A stretch of 64,000 bases of DNA from Dioszegia crocea (GCA_001600615.1 BCKK01000002.1:3316809-3380808), one strand, 5' to 3'; counted from the stretch's first letter, positions 51,501 to 62,665 are shown. Program-made: numbers and translations. The notes: generated by a model not told the origin, from the sequence alone.

Positions 51501-54407
51501 AGACCTCGAAGGTAAGAGTTTTCGACGAAGCCTCTCGATTCCGGTCCATAGTCATCTCGCGAGAAATGGGGTAGCGTTCGATGTCTGAACCCGAAGTCGA
51601 TACGCTTTCCGTCCACCTGCTGCTGACCCACCACACCCGCCATCTGCGAGATGTTGATTGGATTTCCCTTGGATCCAGCCTCCATCATCTGCTTGAAGTT
51701 GTTGGCTTCCTTCAGCTCTGCAGCTGCAGTGACACCTGTCCATCCTCTCGCCTCTTCCAGCTCGACCGTTGCCAGCTTCTCGAGCGTTTCTCGGATCGTC
51801 ATACCCGGCTTCTGCTGCATGAGGTTGTTCTCCGCCTGTAGAATCAGAGCCTGGACCGCCGCCTTTGCCGACGCCATCTTTTCGGTGATTTTATTCATCG
51901 TCTCGGTAGCGACGACGGCATCACCAATACTGACTGAAAAGCCGGTATGGAGGAGCCAGAAGTTGACGATTTGCTGACAAGCCGAGAAGAAATCTCGAGC
52001 GGCGACATGTCCGAGTTGTCGGAAGATGACGTGGACGAGACCTCGTTCCGACGTTCCCGCCATGCTCTTGTTGATAATTCCCCTCAACAATTGCCCATCA
52101 TCGATAATGACAAACTTGTCCTTCTCGTCGATTTCGTCATCGGGTTTACACTTGACCGAGATGTTGATACCTTTCGGTATACACATTGACAAGATTTGTT
52201 TCCCCGTCCACATGGGTTTCGGTTTGAGGATCGCTGGCGGTGGGATCTGACCATCCCAATCCGTCACCCACAAGAAGATGTTCTGCACCTGGAACCAATC
52301 CATCAGGTTGTCCCGCAGTGTGATTTTCCGGATACCGAGGAGCGTATCTTGCACGATGCCCATGACGGGTTTATTCGCTTGGGGCGATATGATCTAGATG
52401 GCTAAGCGCAGAGTTCAAACGAACTGAGGCAGAGGCAAATGTACCTGTCTTGGAACCCAAGCGATCTGGCTCAACTCTGCTCTCGTTTCTTCACTTTGCG
52501 GTACGCTGATGGTCAGCGGGGTTGAATTTGCGCATATAGAAAGACTTACTGCAAGTTCATTTCGTCACCATCGAAATCGGCATTATAGGGGGATGTTCTG
52601 CTTGTCAGCTGGGGTGAAGTCATATGATGCAGGGACATACACAGAGAGGTTCAAACGGAAAGCTGATCGTTAGCTCACTTTCCCTCGACACCTAGCGCGT
52701 ACTCACTAGAATAGTTCATCAACTTGACTCGATGCGACATCATGGACATTTTATGCAAACTAGGCTGACGGTTGAAGAGGACGTAGCTGACGTCAGCTTT
52801 GATTTGCCTTGTACTCACTCTCCATCCTTCAAATGACGCTCGACAATCCATCCAAATTGAAGCGAAACCGGCTCAGACGTCTTTCGGTACTTCAAATCTA
52901 CACGCTCGCCGGTATCCTTCACAACATATCGAGCTCCGGGGTACGTGGCAGGACCGTTCCCGACCAAGGTCTGTAGGTATACAATATTATAAGGCGTTAC
53001 TGTCATCAGCACCGCACCAGGCGATCACTCACCTCTTTCCGGATAGGTCAAAGTCATAGCGATACTCTTCGGTACACCGACCTGATCCAACTGTAAATTT
53101 GGATCTCCGGTAATAACCGTTCGAGCTGAAAAATCGACACGCTTCCCCATCAAATTTCCCCTCAATCGCCCCTCCTTCCCCTTTAGACGCGCACGGATCG
53201 CCTTGATTGGCCGACCGGATTTTTGCATATCCTGGGGGATACCGGCGATGTCGTTATCCATGTAAGTGGCAACGTGGAATTGGAGTAGATCAAAGTGATC
53301 ATTGATGACGGAGGGGGGAACACCTTCGGCCTCTAATCGACGGACAGTGGCGGAATGCTTGAGGATCTGAGCAAGTTTGTAGGTCAAATCATCCTCAGAT
53401 CGCATGGCACCACCGTCGACCGAGATAGAAGGTCGAACAGCCGCAGGAGGGACGGGGAGTACGGTGAGGATCATCCAGTCGGGACGGGCGAATTCGGCGT
53501 TGAGACCCATAACGTGAAGATCGTCGGCGGAGATCTTCTTGAGAAGATTGTGAATCTCTCCAGGGGGAACGACCCTCTTCTCTGGCTCTGCCGCCTCCTC
53601 TCCCTTCTCCGTCTGCGGCTTGGTGACCGAGATCAACTTGAGTGCCTCCTTTCTCCACACCGGCTGCAGATGTCCACATCCACCGTGGTTGGCCTTCTTC
53701 GGCTTCTTCTGATCCCTCTGGAACTGGTCCTCCGCCGTCGCGTCCCCATCGTCCTCCTCGTTCGGCTCATCCACCTCACACGTCCTCTTCTTTACTGCCA
53801 CCGCCCAGATGTTCTTGAGACGGTGCTGAGGTTTGAATCGGCGAACAATGTTGGCCACCTCTGGATCGCCCTAACCGTCAGTAGAGCCCGACAGCAGAAA
53901 CCCACAATGTCCACTTTTAGCTTGCCGCAGGAAAAACAGATGCACTCCAGGATCTTCTTGACCTTGACCATGAATCCGGCGTGAAAGACGGGTCGGGCGA
54001 GGTCAATGTAACCGAAATGACCGGGACATTCTGCCATACCCTCTAGACAGGTTTGACATTTGAAGTTACGGTCGATAGCTGTTTGGTTGGCAACACTTCA
54101 AGGCAACGAAGAAGAATAAAACATACTGCCCATTTTGGGATCCATCAGACCTCCAACCTTCTGTCGTTGTCCCGTCTCATCCATCACTTCCGGATGCTCG
54201 ATCTTGGCCACAGCAAAGGCTTTCTGGATATGTCAGCGCGTGAAGCGCTAACTGAAGCTCTGCCCAACCATCCACCACAACATCCCATATACATGAACAC
54301 ATAGATATAAGAACAACACTCACGATCTCCTCAGGACTCATGACCCCAAACTGGATCTCCCGAATCTGGCGCACGGGGGCGGAAGAATAAGGGAATGTGA
54401 CCGTCAT
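48551..54407 (-). CDS. RPB1: RNA polymerase II largest subunit RPB1
   Basis: The catalytic subunit of RNA polymerase II. The start reads [20 protein letters not shown] (ATG 54405-54407), then [17 protein letters not shown] (zinc-binding clamp core), [16 protein letters not shown], and [12 protein letters not shown] (52550-52597), the three Asp holding the catalytic magnesium. The bridge and trigger-loop region has [17 protein letters not shown]. The C-terminal domain has 21 heptads (48704-49306), followed by a Gly/Ser/Pro tail ending SPSWKS at 48551. At least ten introns, mostly in the 5' third, including a 22-nt microexon (52641-52662). Divergent from the acyltransferase over 801 bp and convergent with RAD30 over 249 bp. 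Confidence 0.97.
48704..49306 (-). repeat. RPB1 CTD heptad repeats (21 copies)
   Basis: I count 21 YSPTSPx-like units in translation, broken by six short spacers (1, 6, 22, 10, 7 and 8 residues). Position 4 is Thr in 10, Ala in 7 and Ser in 4; position 1 is Phe in 4; Ser at position 7 appears once, with Ala (9), Gln (4), Thr (3) and Phe (2) commoner. All 21 keep Pro3, Ser5 and Pro6, and 20 keep Ser2 (one is YTPTSPQ). Confidence 0.9.
52641..52662 (-). other. 22-nt microexon in RPB1
   Basis: Between introns of 44 nt (52663-52706) and 43 nt (52598-52640), this exon supplies FRLNLSV, restoring the universal [22 protein letters not shown] sequence in two parts; without it the frame and the motif are lost. 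Confidence 0.85.
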
Positions 54408-55208
54408 TTTGGTTCGAGTTCCGAAGGAGGAAGTGGTGTGTAATGTCCGCTACTCTCTGCCTGGTCTCGCTGGCGCCTCCTTGCAGTCTCTTCGTCTCTT
54501 CTTCGTCGATTACGCCTGTGACAAGAAGATATTGGAGTGGGAAGGAGAGTCGGTGGCGAAAAGCTCGAGTGTTTATGGGTTTATGGGTATCGACCAATAA
54601 TCGCACAAATGGAATCGTATTGGGAGACAAAGAGGCGAGATCTATAAGCCGAAAGAAGCGAGAAGTACAGAAGGCCCGAGGCGAAAAAGAACCCGAAAGA
54701 ACGAAGGTCTAGAAGGAGAGGAAAGCTGGGACTGGTCGCTGATAGATCTCGTCCTTATTTCCTCGCCTTGTTTTGAAATCGTCAAAGGTCGAATTAACGA
54801 TTTGACGATTTGGGTCGGTAGCTAGCTGACGAAGGGTATGCCCTTGTCAGTCAACCGTCTTTGTATGAAAGACGATGGTTGGGTGAGAGAGGGAGAGAGA
54901 GGAAGAGGAAGGTCGCGAGATGAGTGCTTGAGTGGCGTCCACCCAGGGAAGGATATCTCCGGGTAATTCCGGATGTGGCACTTTTACGACGCGTCCTTTC
55001 AGCTTCGGATCCGCGTTCTGCCTATGCACGACTCAATCTACGTACCTTGCAATGTCCATGTAAAGAGAAGCGGTCTGCGGTGATGCGTGGTTGACTCGGG
55101 ATCGGTACCAGATCAAAGATCCCACCAGGATATATATACTCACAGCCTTAATCTCACCGAAATCTCCAAAGGGGGCTACAATCTCCTCAACCAAATCAAC
55201 CAAAACTC
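54408..55208. promoter_or_regulatory. RPB1 / acyltransferase divergent intergenic region
   Basis: 801 bp with the two start codons at its ends. A TATATATA box lies at 55131-55138, 71 nt before the acyltransferase ATG. A GTG-initiated 60-codon frame at 54847-55029 (minus) was not accepted as a gene. No motif for RPB1 identified. Confidence 0.5.
55131..55138 (+). promoter_or_regulatory. TATA box of the acyltransferase gene
   Basis: Perfect TATATATA 71 nt before the ATG at 55209, inside an otherwise GC-richer stretch. Confidence 0.55.
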
Positions 55209-56699
55209 ATGTCGTCCATTCCCCTCACACATGGCCCACACCGGCTCCTCAATCCACAAGATCCCAACGTCCTCACTTCGCTCCCCACTATCTGGAAGCT
55301 GGGTCCACTCGACCTACTCACCACATACTTTATCCCTGTCGCTGTCATATTCATATACGAAGCCCATCCCTCTACCTCCCCCCCACCCATCTCCTTCGAC
55401 CGCCTACAAACAGCTCTTGGCTACTTGCTGAATTACTATCCCCATCTCACCGGCCGGTTTCGAATCGATACCGTCAATGGCAAACACATCATCGACCGCC
55501 TCGGAACCGGTGCGGCCCTACACGAATCAACTCTCGAGCAGCCGCTCTCTGCGTTTCGGAAGTCGGGGGTGTACTCAGTCATGGATCAGCCTGGAGCGGG
55601 CAATGGCCTGCTGGCGCCATACGATACGTCACTAGCAGCTCTGGACAAGGATCCAATCTTCACTGTCCAGTATACCCGTTTTGCATGCGGAGGGGTTGCG
55701 CTGGGTATCAGGTGTCCGCACATAGTGACGGATGGAGATGGGTTCTTTAGGCTGGCTGGGGATCTGGCCACTCTGTATCGAGGGCTGGATGGGCCGGAGA
55801 GGGGGGAGCTACCAGTAGGGCAGGAGCCATGTGTGATTCCCTACATGGCGGATTTCGGAGAGGATGAGGCGGAGGCGAAGGAGGCGAGGGAGTATCAGCC
55901 GGCACTCTTCGGGCTGAAGCAGCCGTTAGAAATCGGAGCAACAACGGTTGCGCCCACGACCCCCACACCACCACCGCCCGCTCGACCTCCCGTCACCGGA
56001 CGCGAGTACCACTTTTCCTCCTCGGAACTATCTAAACTCCAGATGGCAGCGTCCGACCCAACACTTCCCAAACCCATCTCTTCCTTCGTCGCCCTCTCAG
56101 CGTGGCTATACCAACAAATCCACAAAGCCCGCCTCATCCTCCAATCCCAAGATCCTGAGGTCCACAAAATCACCACGACGGATTTCCTATCCCCGCTCAA
56201 CCTTCGCGCGATAAACCGTCTTCCCAATCTCGCCCCCAACTACTTCCCCAATGCCGCTTTGGCCCATCACACCACTATCCCCTCTGACGACCTCTCAAAT
56301 CTACCCCTCCCTGTAATCGCTCGGTCGATCCTTCGCATGATGACTGAAACCTCCACGGTTGGCGACAAGGCGGAAAACACTATCCGGTGGCTTGCCGCTC
56401 AACCAAAACTGAGTGACGTCCGATCTGGGATGAAGCACGGTTCGGGTGCATTCTACATCTCCCAGTGGAACAGATTCGACATGTATGGCGAAGGATCGGT
56501 GCAGTTTGTCGAAGGGGAAAGGCCGGTATTGGTCAGCCCACCATTCACGCCTATTTCCCTGGTGGACGGTTTGGCGTATGTGCTGCCTCCACACCCGAGG
56601 GATGGGAAGGAAGGGGATGGGATTGTGCTATACTTGAGCTTGGTTGACCCGCTGTGGGCGATTCTAGAGAAAGAGGGATTATTTACGGTGCCCGAGTAG
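55209..56699 (+). CDS. BAHD/trichothecene-type acyltransferase, intronless
   Basis: A CoA-dependent acyltransferase of the transferase (BAHD) family, 496 residues. The catalytic HxxxDG motif is HIVTDGDGF (His171, Asp175). The first domain has LDLLTTYFIPVAVIFIYEA and LQTALGYLLNYYPHLTGRFR, family-like; the second has YHFSSSELSKLQMAAS, SSFVALSAWLYQQIHKAR, LRAINRLPNLAPNYFPNA, and a degenerate DFGWG region (SQWNRFDMYGEGSVQF). It has no intron, unlike almost all neighbours, and a TATA box upstream. The acceptor substrate (a secondary metabolite, sugar or amine) cannot be inferred; no biosynthetic partners lie beside it. Intronless state may mean recent acquisition or retroposition. Confidence 0.87.
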   Translation: MSSIPLTHGPHRLLNPQDPNVLTSLPTIWKLGPLDLLTTYFIPVAVIFIYEAHPSTSPPPISFDRLQTALGYLLNYYPHLTGRFRIDTVNGKHIIDRLGTGAALHESTLEQPLSAFRKSGVYSVMDQPGAGNGLLAPYDTSLAALDKDPIFTVQYTRFACGGVALGIRCPHIVTDGDGFFRLAGDLATLYRGLDGPERGELPVGQEPCVIPYMADFGEDEAEAKEAREYQPALFGLKQPLEIGATTVAPTTPTPPPPARPPVTGREYHFSSSELSKLQMAASDPTLPKPISSFVALSAWLYQQIHKARLILQSQDPEVHKITTTDFLSPLNLRAINRLPNLAPNYFPNAALAHHTTIPSDDLSNLPLPVIARSILRMMTETSTVGDKAENTIRWLAAQPKLSDVRSGMKHGSGAFYISQWNRFDMYGEGSVQFVEGERPVLVSPPFTPISLVDGLAYVLPPHPRDGKEGDGIVLYLSLVDPLWAILEKEGLFTVPE

Positions 56700-57283
56700 G
56701 ATTAGAGCAAGATGTTGTAGTCGCGGGTTACTAGGGAGTACAAACGGTATATAGGAGCCAGGCACATGTGTAGATAGATAGATTTTCTTAGATGTGACTA
56801 GAAGAGTAGAGTGACTATGGTATTGGATTTATGGATGCCGGAACATGAGGACATCTCACTCCTTGTCTGAGCCACCTGTGAAGACCGCGCAGCTTGAAGC
56901 GAGTCGCTATGCGGCTCTCATCGAGTCAAGCACTTCACGTATGCAGCATGACGCATTTCTCCGGAACGTTCCCCATTACCTTTGACACATGTCTCAACGG
57001 TTCTACCTTTGACCAGAGCTGACCTGATACTCACAATGCTCCTTTGAACACTGTACATCGTGACTGCTCACTTCAGCTGACCCGTATTGTTTCTGGCGCT
57101 TTCGAGAACTCCTCATCAGCCATTCAACATCTCTTTCCAGCTCCAATCCCCACTTCGCGAAAAACAGCGCACCCAGGTTGCACTTCCCGCACAATCGACA
57201 GACCCCCATACTCAACCGCAAGCGTCACCAATCAGCCCTATCACATCACTCCTCAATATCCCCAATACCTTTGCCACTCTATC
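56700..57283. other. Intergenic region, 584 bp
   Basis: Between the acyltransferase stop and the small membrane-protein ATG. An upstream in-frame extension of the next gene begins at 57044 but lacks similarity. I see no other feature. Confidence 0.4.
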
Positions 57284-57751
57284 ATGTCCGATCTCTCCTA
57301 CGATTCGCCCATCAAGTCCCTGGTAGCAAGCTCCCTGAACCTGAGCGTACCAGCCTCGACCCTACTCCACAATACGGGTTTTACCAATACTCTCAACGAA
57401 TCCGGCTTACCCGCAGGCCACATCTGCAAAGCCCCCGAACTATCCATGATCGAAAACTTTCAAAAAATGGCGTTCACTGCGGCTATGACCACCGCTCTGA
57501 CCTGGGCCGGGATGTGGGTTGTGAAGCGGGGTAAAGAATGGTGGAACAGAAGGGGAAGAAACACGGCCAGTGCCGAGACTCAGAGTCAGTTGAACCCATC
57601 AGCCCTCTCTCAATTCGTCATGAGCTCGAAAGCGGGAAGCTTGGACGAGAAATCTTACCCCGAGTCACATTCGAGTATGTCTGCACATGACCCATACCTG
57701 GAAGGCTCTGGTGGGTCAGTTGATCAGCGGGGACAAGGAGAGCAGAGGTGA
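57284..57751 (+). CDS. Small single-TM protein, unknown
   Basis: A 155-residue intronless frame, MSDLSYDSPIKSLVASSL..., chosen to start at the ATG 57284 because the 80 residues in front (frame opens at 57044) are Pro/Thr/Ser-rich without conservation signs. One hydrophobic segment (AAMTTALTWAGMWVVKRGKEWW, about residues 66-87) is followed by a basic stop-transfer region and a Ser/Gln-rich tail. I do not recognise a family. It may belong to small mitochondrial or ER proteins; that is a guess. Convergent with NDUFA12 over 413 bp. Confidence 0.45.
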   Translation: MSDLSYDSPIKSLVASSLNLSVPASTLLHNTGFTNTLNESGLPAGHICKAPELSMIENFQKMAFTAAMTTALTWAGMWVVKRGKEWWNRRGRNTASAETQSQLNPSALSQFVMSSKAGSLDEKSYPESHSSMSAHDPYLEGSGGSVDQRGQGEQR

Positions 57752-58164
57752 TGAGCTCAGAGGATCCGGTGCGGCGTGGAAGGAATGGAGGCACGGAGCC
57801 GGAGTCACGAGAGCGCCCTGGAGCGTCCAAAGAGCTCCACACATATACCGCTCTCGTTCAAGATCGGCTTGAGATCATGTATATGTGGCACTTGAGGACG
57901 TCCGCAGAAAGTAGTGGAGCTAAATAAGTGACGCTTTCATATGACAGCCCGTTATTTTGTCACTTTACAGACGTCACAATGCCCAAATCGTTAGTATCTA
58001 AATGCTTGCTTGACACTACATCAGTAATGCAAGGTCAGATGGCTCATCCGATGCAGCCCGACATTATACTCGACAGCATTGTCCGCAATCAGTAGAAGCG
58101 GGCTGACCACTCCCGCACCTCCCGCAATAATGATCGTACATGTCTCAACCCACCCCCTAGCCCC
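57752..58164. other. Convergent 3' intergenic region
   Basis: 413 bp between the small membrane protein and NDUFA12 stop codons. No gene recognised. Confidence 0.4.
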
Positions 58165-58905
58165 CTAGGCCTTGGTCTCCGCTGCAGCTCCTGCCCCGCT
58201 TCGTGGTTTGACGACCGGGTCCCATGCCCTGATCTTTGGTACGACTGTCGAGTAAGGCTTATACGCTCCTCTTGTTCCCGTTAGGTTCTCCTTGAAATCC
58301 TGTGTGAGATCAGCATCTGACCTCATTCGACAGCCGGAACCCTATGCCCATCCACCTCCATCCTCCATCCTCCATCCTCGGCCTCATTCTCGCTCTGCTT
58401 TTCGTCTCGAATAAGAGTAGACTTACAGCAAGCCATGGAGGTCGACTAGCGTTCATGATGGGGTCCGAAGGTGGCGGGTCCATCCTGATGTGATGCAGCC
58501 AAGAGTGCCACTCCGGTACAGCCTGCGAGGCGTTGAAGTCATCTTGCGCATAGTCTACCCATCTCTGTCGGCCTATAGGCATCAGCGCGTCTTACAGATA
58601 CAACACATCCGCTAGAATCTTGAACATACCTGGGACTTCCTCCGTAGGGTTCATATTCTCATAATATCTGTTGCCCATCTGATCCGTCCCGACGTGTTTA
58701 CCCATCTTGGCGTCTCCAATATACCTACAAATCAGCACCTGTCCAAAGTCCCATAGATGTACTACGATGCGGCGTCGGGAAATCTTCGTGCCCTTCCTCC
58801 GCTCTTGCCTCTCTTGCTCAATATCGGCCATACTCACGTCATATTTCTAAACCACTCCTTAAACCCCGCCGCGCGCATGTTCTTGAACGTGCGTACCAAA
58901 CTCAT
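58165..58905 (-). CDS. NDUFA12: Complex I accessory subunit NDUFA12
   Basis: A supernumerary subunit of mitochondrial NADH:ubiquinone oxidoreductase. Exons read MSLVRTFKNMRAAGFKEWF, YIGDAKMGKHVGTDQMGNRYYENM, RQRWVDYAQDDFNASQAVPEWHSWLHHI, RMDPPPSDP, and DFKENLTGTRGAYKPYSTVVPKI, matching the B17.2/NDUFA12 family including the GNRYYE and VPxEWHxWLH parts. Start at 58903-58905, stop at 58165-58167. Three or four introns; one (around 58300-58430) holds a CTCCATC x3 repeat (58356-58376). The presence of a complex I subunit indicates a respiratory chain with complex I, unlike Saccharomyces. Divergent from bS6m over 211 bp. Confidence 0.93.
58356..58376. repeat. CTCCATC x3 microrepeat in NDUFA12 intron
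   Basis: Three perfect 7-bp units inside the predicted third intron; on the sense strand it is GATGGAG x3. Confidence 0.7.
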
Positions 58906-59116
58906 ATTGCCGTGTTTGTATCGGGCGTAGTATATGGATTATAGATGTCGGTTATGAGAAGTGTCGGATTGGGTGAGTCCCCTTTTGGTGCATGAGATTC
59001 TGATCCCGTCATTCCGTGCACGCTTACGGCAGAGAGGTTTTGAAATCTCGAGCTCGCTCGACCATAGCCCTGCATAGATCTCATCTACTTGCCTACCTAT
59101 CGAACCTATAGTCAAT
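58906..59116. promoter_or_regulatory. Divergent NDUFA12 / bS6m promoter
   Basis: 211 bp between two nuclear genes for mitochondrial proteins. No TATA box in good position; a shared, possibly bidirectional, promoter is inferred. Confidence 0.5.
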
Positions 59117-59793
59117 ATGCCGCTATACGAGCTGTTCTGTATCGCCTCGCACAACCCTGTATCGCCGGTATGTACCCAATTTCTCCACGCGAAAAACCAA
59201 GCACAAACGGTGGAGAGACATCGCCAGCAGTACTCTCTTCCGCCCTATTCCATGAACATTCGTTGTACATCGCTGATCCCACTCTTAGGCCAATCTGCGC
59301 CAACTCGTAGAAGGCATATCGAAACAAATACACTCATCAGGCGGAGTAGTGCGAGATATGAAATCTCTAGGTGTGGGGTTGACGCTACCGATGCGAATGA
59401 GGGCGAACCAGCAATATCATAGTCGGGGAGAGTACGTCTTTTGGCCTCTTGGTACCATTTTCACTTGCTCTATGCTGATCCTAACAGTCACTTTACTATG
59501 CTGTTCGACACTTCGCCACCTGTTCTGAAGCAATTAGAAGGTACACTGCGGGCAGATCCCCTAGTGGTCAGGTGAGCAGAAATCAAACCCTTCTCGCCTG
59601 GTCGGAGCTGATCATCAGATGGACAATGCTTAAGAAGGGAGCAGCAATGTAAGGCTTCTTCAAGTATGTGGAGATGGGCAGTAACTGATAACCCGACAGA
59701 AAAGACCTCAGCCCAACACCGGATCCAACGATGGTTTGGCAACATCCTAGCACGGCTGGCTCGCGACAGACTATCCCGGCAGGATACGACTGA
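59117..59793 (+). CDS. MRPS6: Mitochondrial ribosomal protein bS6m
   Basis: The mitochondrial homologue of bacterial S6 (yeast Mrp17). Exons: MPLYELFCIASHNPVSP, ANLRQLVEGISKQIHSSGGVVRDMKSLGVGLTLP, RMRANQQYHSRGEHFTMLFDT-type text, SPPVLKQLEGTLRADPLVVR, WTMLKKGAAI, then KDLSPTPDPTMVWQHP, ending IPAGYD. The GGVVRDMKSLG and LADPLVVRWTMLKKG-type parts are S6 signatures. Four introns; the last one (GTAAGG ... ACAG at about 59649-59699) sets the terminal frame, which ends in TGA at 59791-59793. A short C-terminal extension beyond the S6 fold is typical of fungal mitochondrial S6. Confidence 0.88.
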
Positions 59794-60006
59794 GAATGTG
59801 GGACGGCGTTTGGGGACAAATCGGGGACGAAGTGCTCTACTCGACTAGACTATGGGGAGGAGGTGACGCTAGCGGCATGTCTATTCGGTCTGCCTCTGCA
59901 AAGAGACGGACGCGGTGGGCGATTATTTGGGCCCGCTGCAATGTACGATAGTAGATGCCCAATCGGTGCCCAATCGGCAATGCAAATACAACAGCTGTTT
60001 CCCCTC

Positions 60007-62665
60007 TTATCGACTCTGCATCATCAGCCACATCCTCTCCCCAGTTTAGACTCACAAAAATCGCATCCTCCTTCCATCTTCTTTGCCTCCCCAACCAACC
60101 CGCCGGGACAGCCTTTGACTGACTCCTCTTTGCCCCCGCCGCAATCCCGGACAAATGATCCCTGACCACTTTATTCCCCAGGTCATGCCACGCAGAAAGC
60201 ATCAAATCTTGTTCGAGCCTATACCGCTTTTCAGCCGCGGTAGCTTCTGCACGAGCGGCATCGAGATCGGTACGCAAGAGGTGGATTTGAGATTCGTAGG
60301 ATTTTTGAGCTTCTTCAAAGACTGAATAGTCTGGTTCGGACTGGGATGTCTGGAGATTCGTCAGCTGGGATTGTCCCTTCTTATCGGACAGGGATTTGAG
60401 GATGACTGACCTGCCCATTGACATTGCCCGCAATTCGGAGCTGCTCAAGTTCGCTCTGAAGAGACTGGGTTTGGCTGATCAGGGCTGCTATTCGATTACT
60501 GTCTTGAGCCGATGTTACAATGCCTCCCGCTAGCTCGGTCTCTACATCGCTGATATGTCAGTCTTTCAATCTCGAGGCATGGTGGAGAAACAAACCCGGT
60601 ATCCTCGATGCCAGTATCCCGCAGACTCCTTTTGGGGCGAGACACAGCATCGAGCCTGGCCTGTAACGCCATGACTGCATTCCCGCTATCGGCATCGGTG
60701 CGTGAAGATGAAGTATGGGCCGCTAGTTCTCGCTCAAGGCGACGTATCTTCAACTTCAGACTGAAAGAGTCAGCTACGCGCAATAGTACTCAAGCACACT
60801 AACTCACTCTGTTCGCGTTTCCGCCGGACTGCTGACACCATCCAACTCCTCATCCAAACTCCCCTCCACGCCAACAGCCGAACCAGTCAATACCTCCCCA
60901 GACCCCGATCCAGTTCCTAGCTCTGCCTCCCTAATTTTCTCGCGGTACAGCTCCAAGTCCTCCTTATCACGCTCGTGTGCCAATTCAGTATCGTGCAATT
61001 GCGCCCGGACAGTTTCTAGCTGTGTTGATAGTTCTGCAATCTGACCGCGATCAGCTTTGCTTTTCCGAAGGTTCCGCTATTGCAAACTGACCTCGCTGGA
61101 CTGCTCGGCGACTCTAGATTCCAGCGCGGTGATCTTCGTTTGATGCCCCTCGCCAGGTATTCTGCCCTGGCCGGCTTTACGCAGCTCCCCTTCTAGGCTG
61201 TTGTTGACACTTAAAAGCTGGGCATTTTCCTCTTCCAGATTCTGACAGTTAGTCCATATCACCCCATAGCAGGATCATCCCTATTGAAGAGGCTGTTCAC
61301 ATACCTTCAGCTCGCGTCGCACAGCAGCCGAATCATCCAATTTCTTCTTATACTTCTCAATGACATTTTCGCTCTTACGCAGTCGCTCTTGAACATGCCG
61401 ATACCTATCTTACAGCTCGATCTCGGCTGGGTCGGGAGGACTACTCACTCATCAAGCTGATCCTTCATCTTTGCAGCTTCCGCAGCTTCTTCCTGCAGTG
61501 CCGCCATAGCAATTTCCATCTCCTCCAGCGCTGCAGTTTTCTGCGATAGCTCTTCCTGCATTTTTGCAACTATCTCTTCTGCCTTAGATCTGACATATCA
61601 GTGATCTGATACACACATGAAACGTACAGTTCTGATCTCAGACCCGCAGCGTCTTTACCAGCTCCTTGACTGCTTCTCAGCGCCGCCGTTCCCGTTTCAC
61701 GAGAAGTGGCTAGGCGCTCCAGAGCGTCATCTCGCTCTAACTTGGCCTCGTCCTCATACACATCAGCTTTCTGGCCCAACAAGGCAGCTGTCAGCTCACC
61801 AAACTAGCAGTGATATCCGCCACCTGATCCGCCATCTGTTCACACTTTGACCGTAATTCGTCATTCTCGGCAGAAAGGCGATCCCGCTCTGCCCTCAAAG
61901 CACCCGGCGGCGAGGGCGGTCTGAGAGTCAGCTCAACACGGCCAAAGTCTCCCCACACAATACCCACCGAGCAGACTCTCTCTTCACTGGAGACCCTCTC
62001 CGACTGAGACGCTTCATCCCACCCATCAGCTCCGCATGATCCCCTTCACCCTCTTCCTCAGGCGGCACACTCCCCATAATCTCCTCGATACCCCTCATGA
62101 GCTCCGCCATATGCCCCTCACCCAGTCCTTGTATCTTCGCTATGACTTTCTCGTTCCCTGGAGCCCAGACCGCCACGCAAAGGACCATACGTGCGAGCTG
62201 GATCAGACCAGCTGTGCCCTCGGGTGATGTGGGGGATTTGACCATCGCTTGAAAGGGAGGTTCGGGTAGTGTGGATGTTGAGAGAGAGTGATGTGGCGGA
62301 GGAAGCGAAAACGACAGGAGTAGGCGATAGATACGTTTACTGCACTCGTCAGTGCGCTATTGTGACGAGAGAATGAGAGATGGCGTACAGCGCATTAATC
62401 TTGAGTACCCAATTATCGGGACTGCTAGGTCCTGCTCCAGGGCCCCGAGTGGGCAAGGACTTGAAATGCGAAGCATCGCTACAGTTGTTCAGCTGATCCA
62501 CACATACTTCTGGATGTCATGCAATGGCCAGCTGCTCACTCACATTGAGCTCAACAACTCCATGAATGCCCGCCCATCAGCGAGGTTCTCAAAGGAAGTA
62601 ATTCGCCTTGAGGGGCGGAACGAGTTGATCCACGCCACGAGAGCTGCTTGCTCCTGTTTCGACAT
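60007..62665 (-). CDS. HOK1: HOOK-domain dynein adaptor
   Basis: A HOOK-family protein that links dynein and kinesin to early endosomes in fungi. The N-terminal HOOK (CH-like) domain reads EQAALVAWINSF, ITSFENLADGRAFMELL, NWVLKINALYRLLLSF, GLIQLARMVLCVAVW, IQGLGEGHMAELMRGIEEIM. Long coiled coils follow (LRAERDRLSAENDELRSKCEQ and similar to about 60450), with a C-terminal segment LMLSAWHDLGNKVVRDHL and VPAGWLGRQRRWKEDAIF. Splicing of a perfect GTGAGT...GATGATGCAG intron gives the end SR and stop at 60007-60009; without splicing the frame would run to 59837. Start MSKQEQAAL at 62663-62665 (upstream frame starts are less likely). Roughly ten introns. Divergent from DNA2 across 319 bp. Confidence 0.85.

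Noticed and set aside
54847..55029. 60-codon minus-strand frame (RQNADPKLKGRVVKV...) upstream of RPB1
   Set aside because: It opens at GTG, not ATG. Joining it to an ATG just upstream would need a 24-nt intron, which is implausibly short. No known domain.
55209..57751. Secondary-metabolite cluster around the acyltransferase
   Set aside because: No synthase, P450, transporter or regulator lies next to it; the neighbours are RPB1 and mitochondrial genes.
59666..59848. 60-codon + strand frame at the end of bS6m (KTSAQHRIQRWFGNIL...)
   Set aside because: The splice phase of the last bS6m intron selects the other frame (KDLSPTPDPTMVWQ), ending at 59793.
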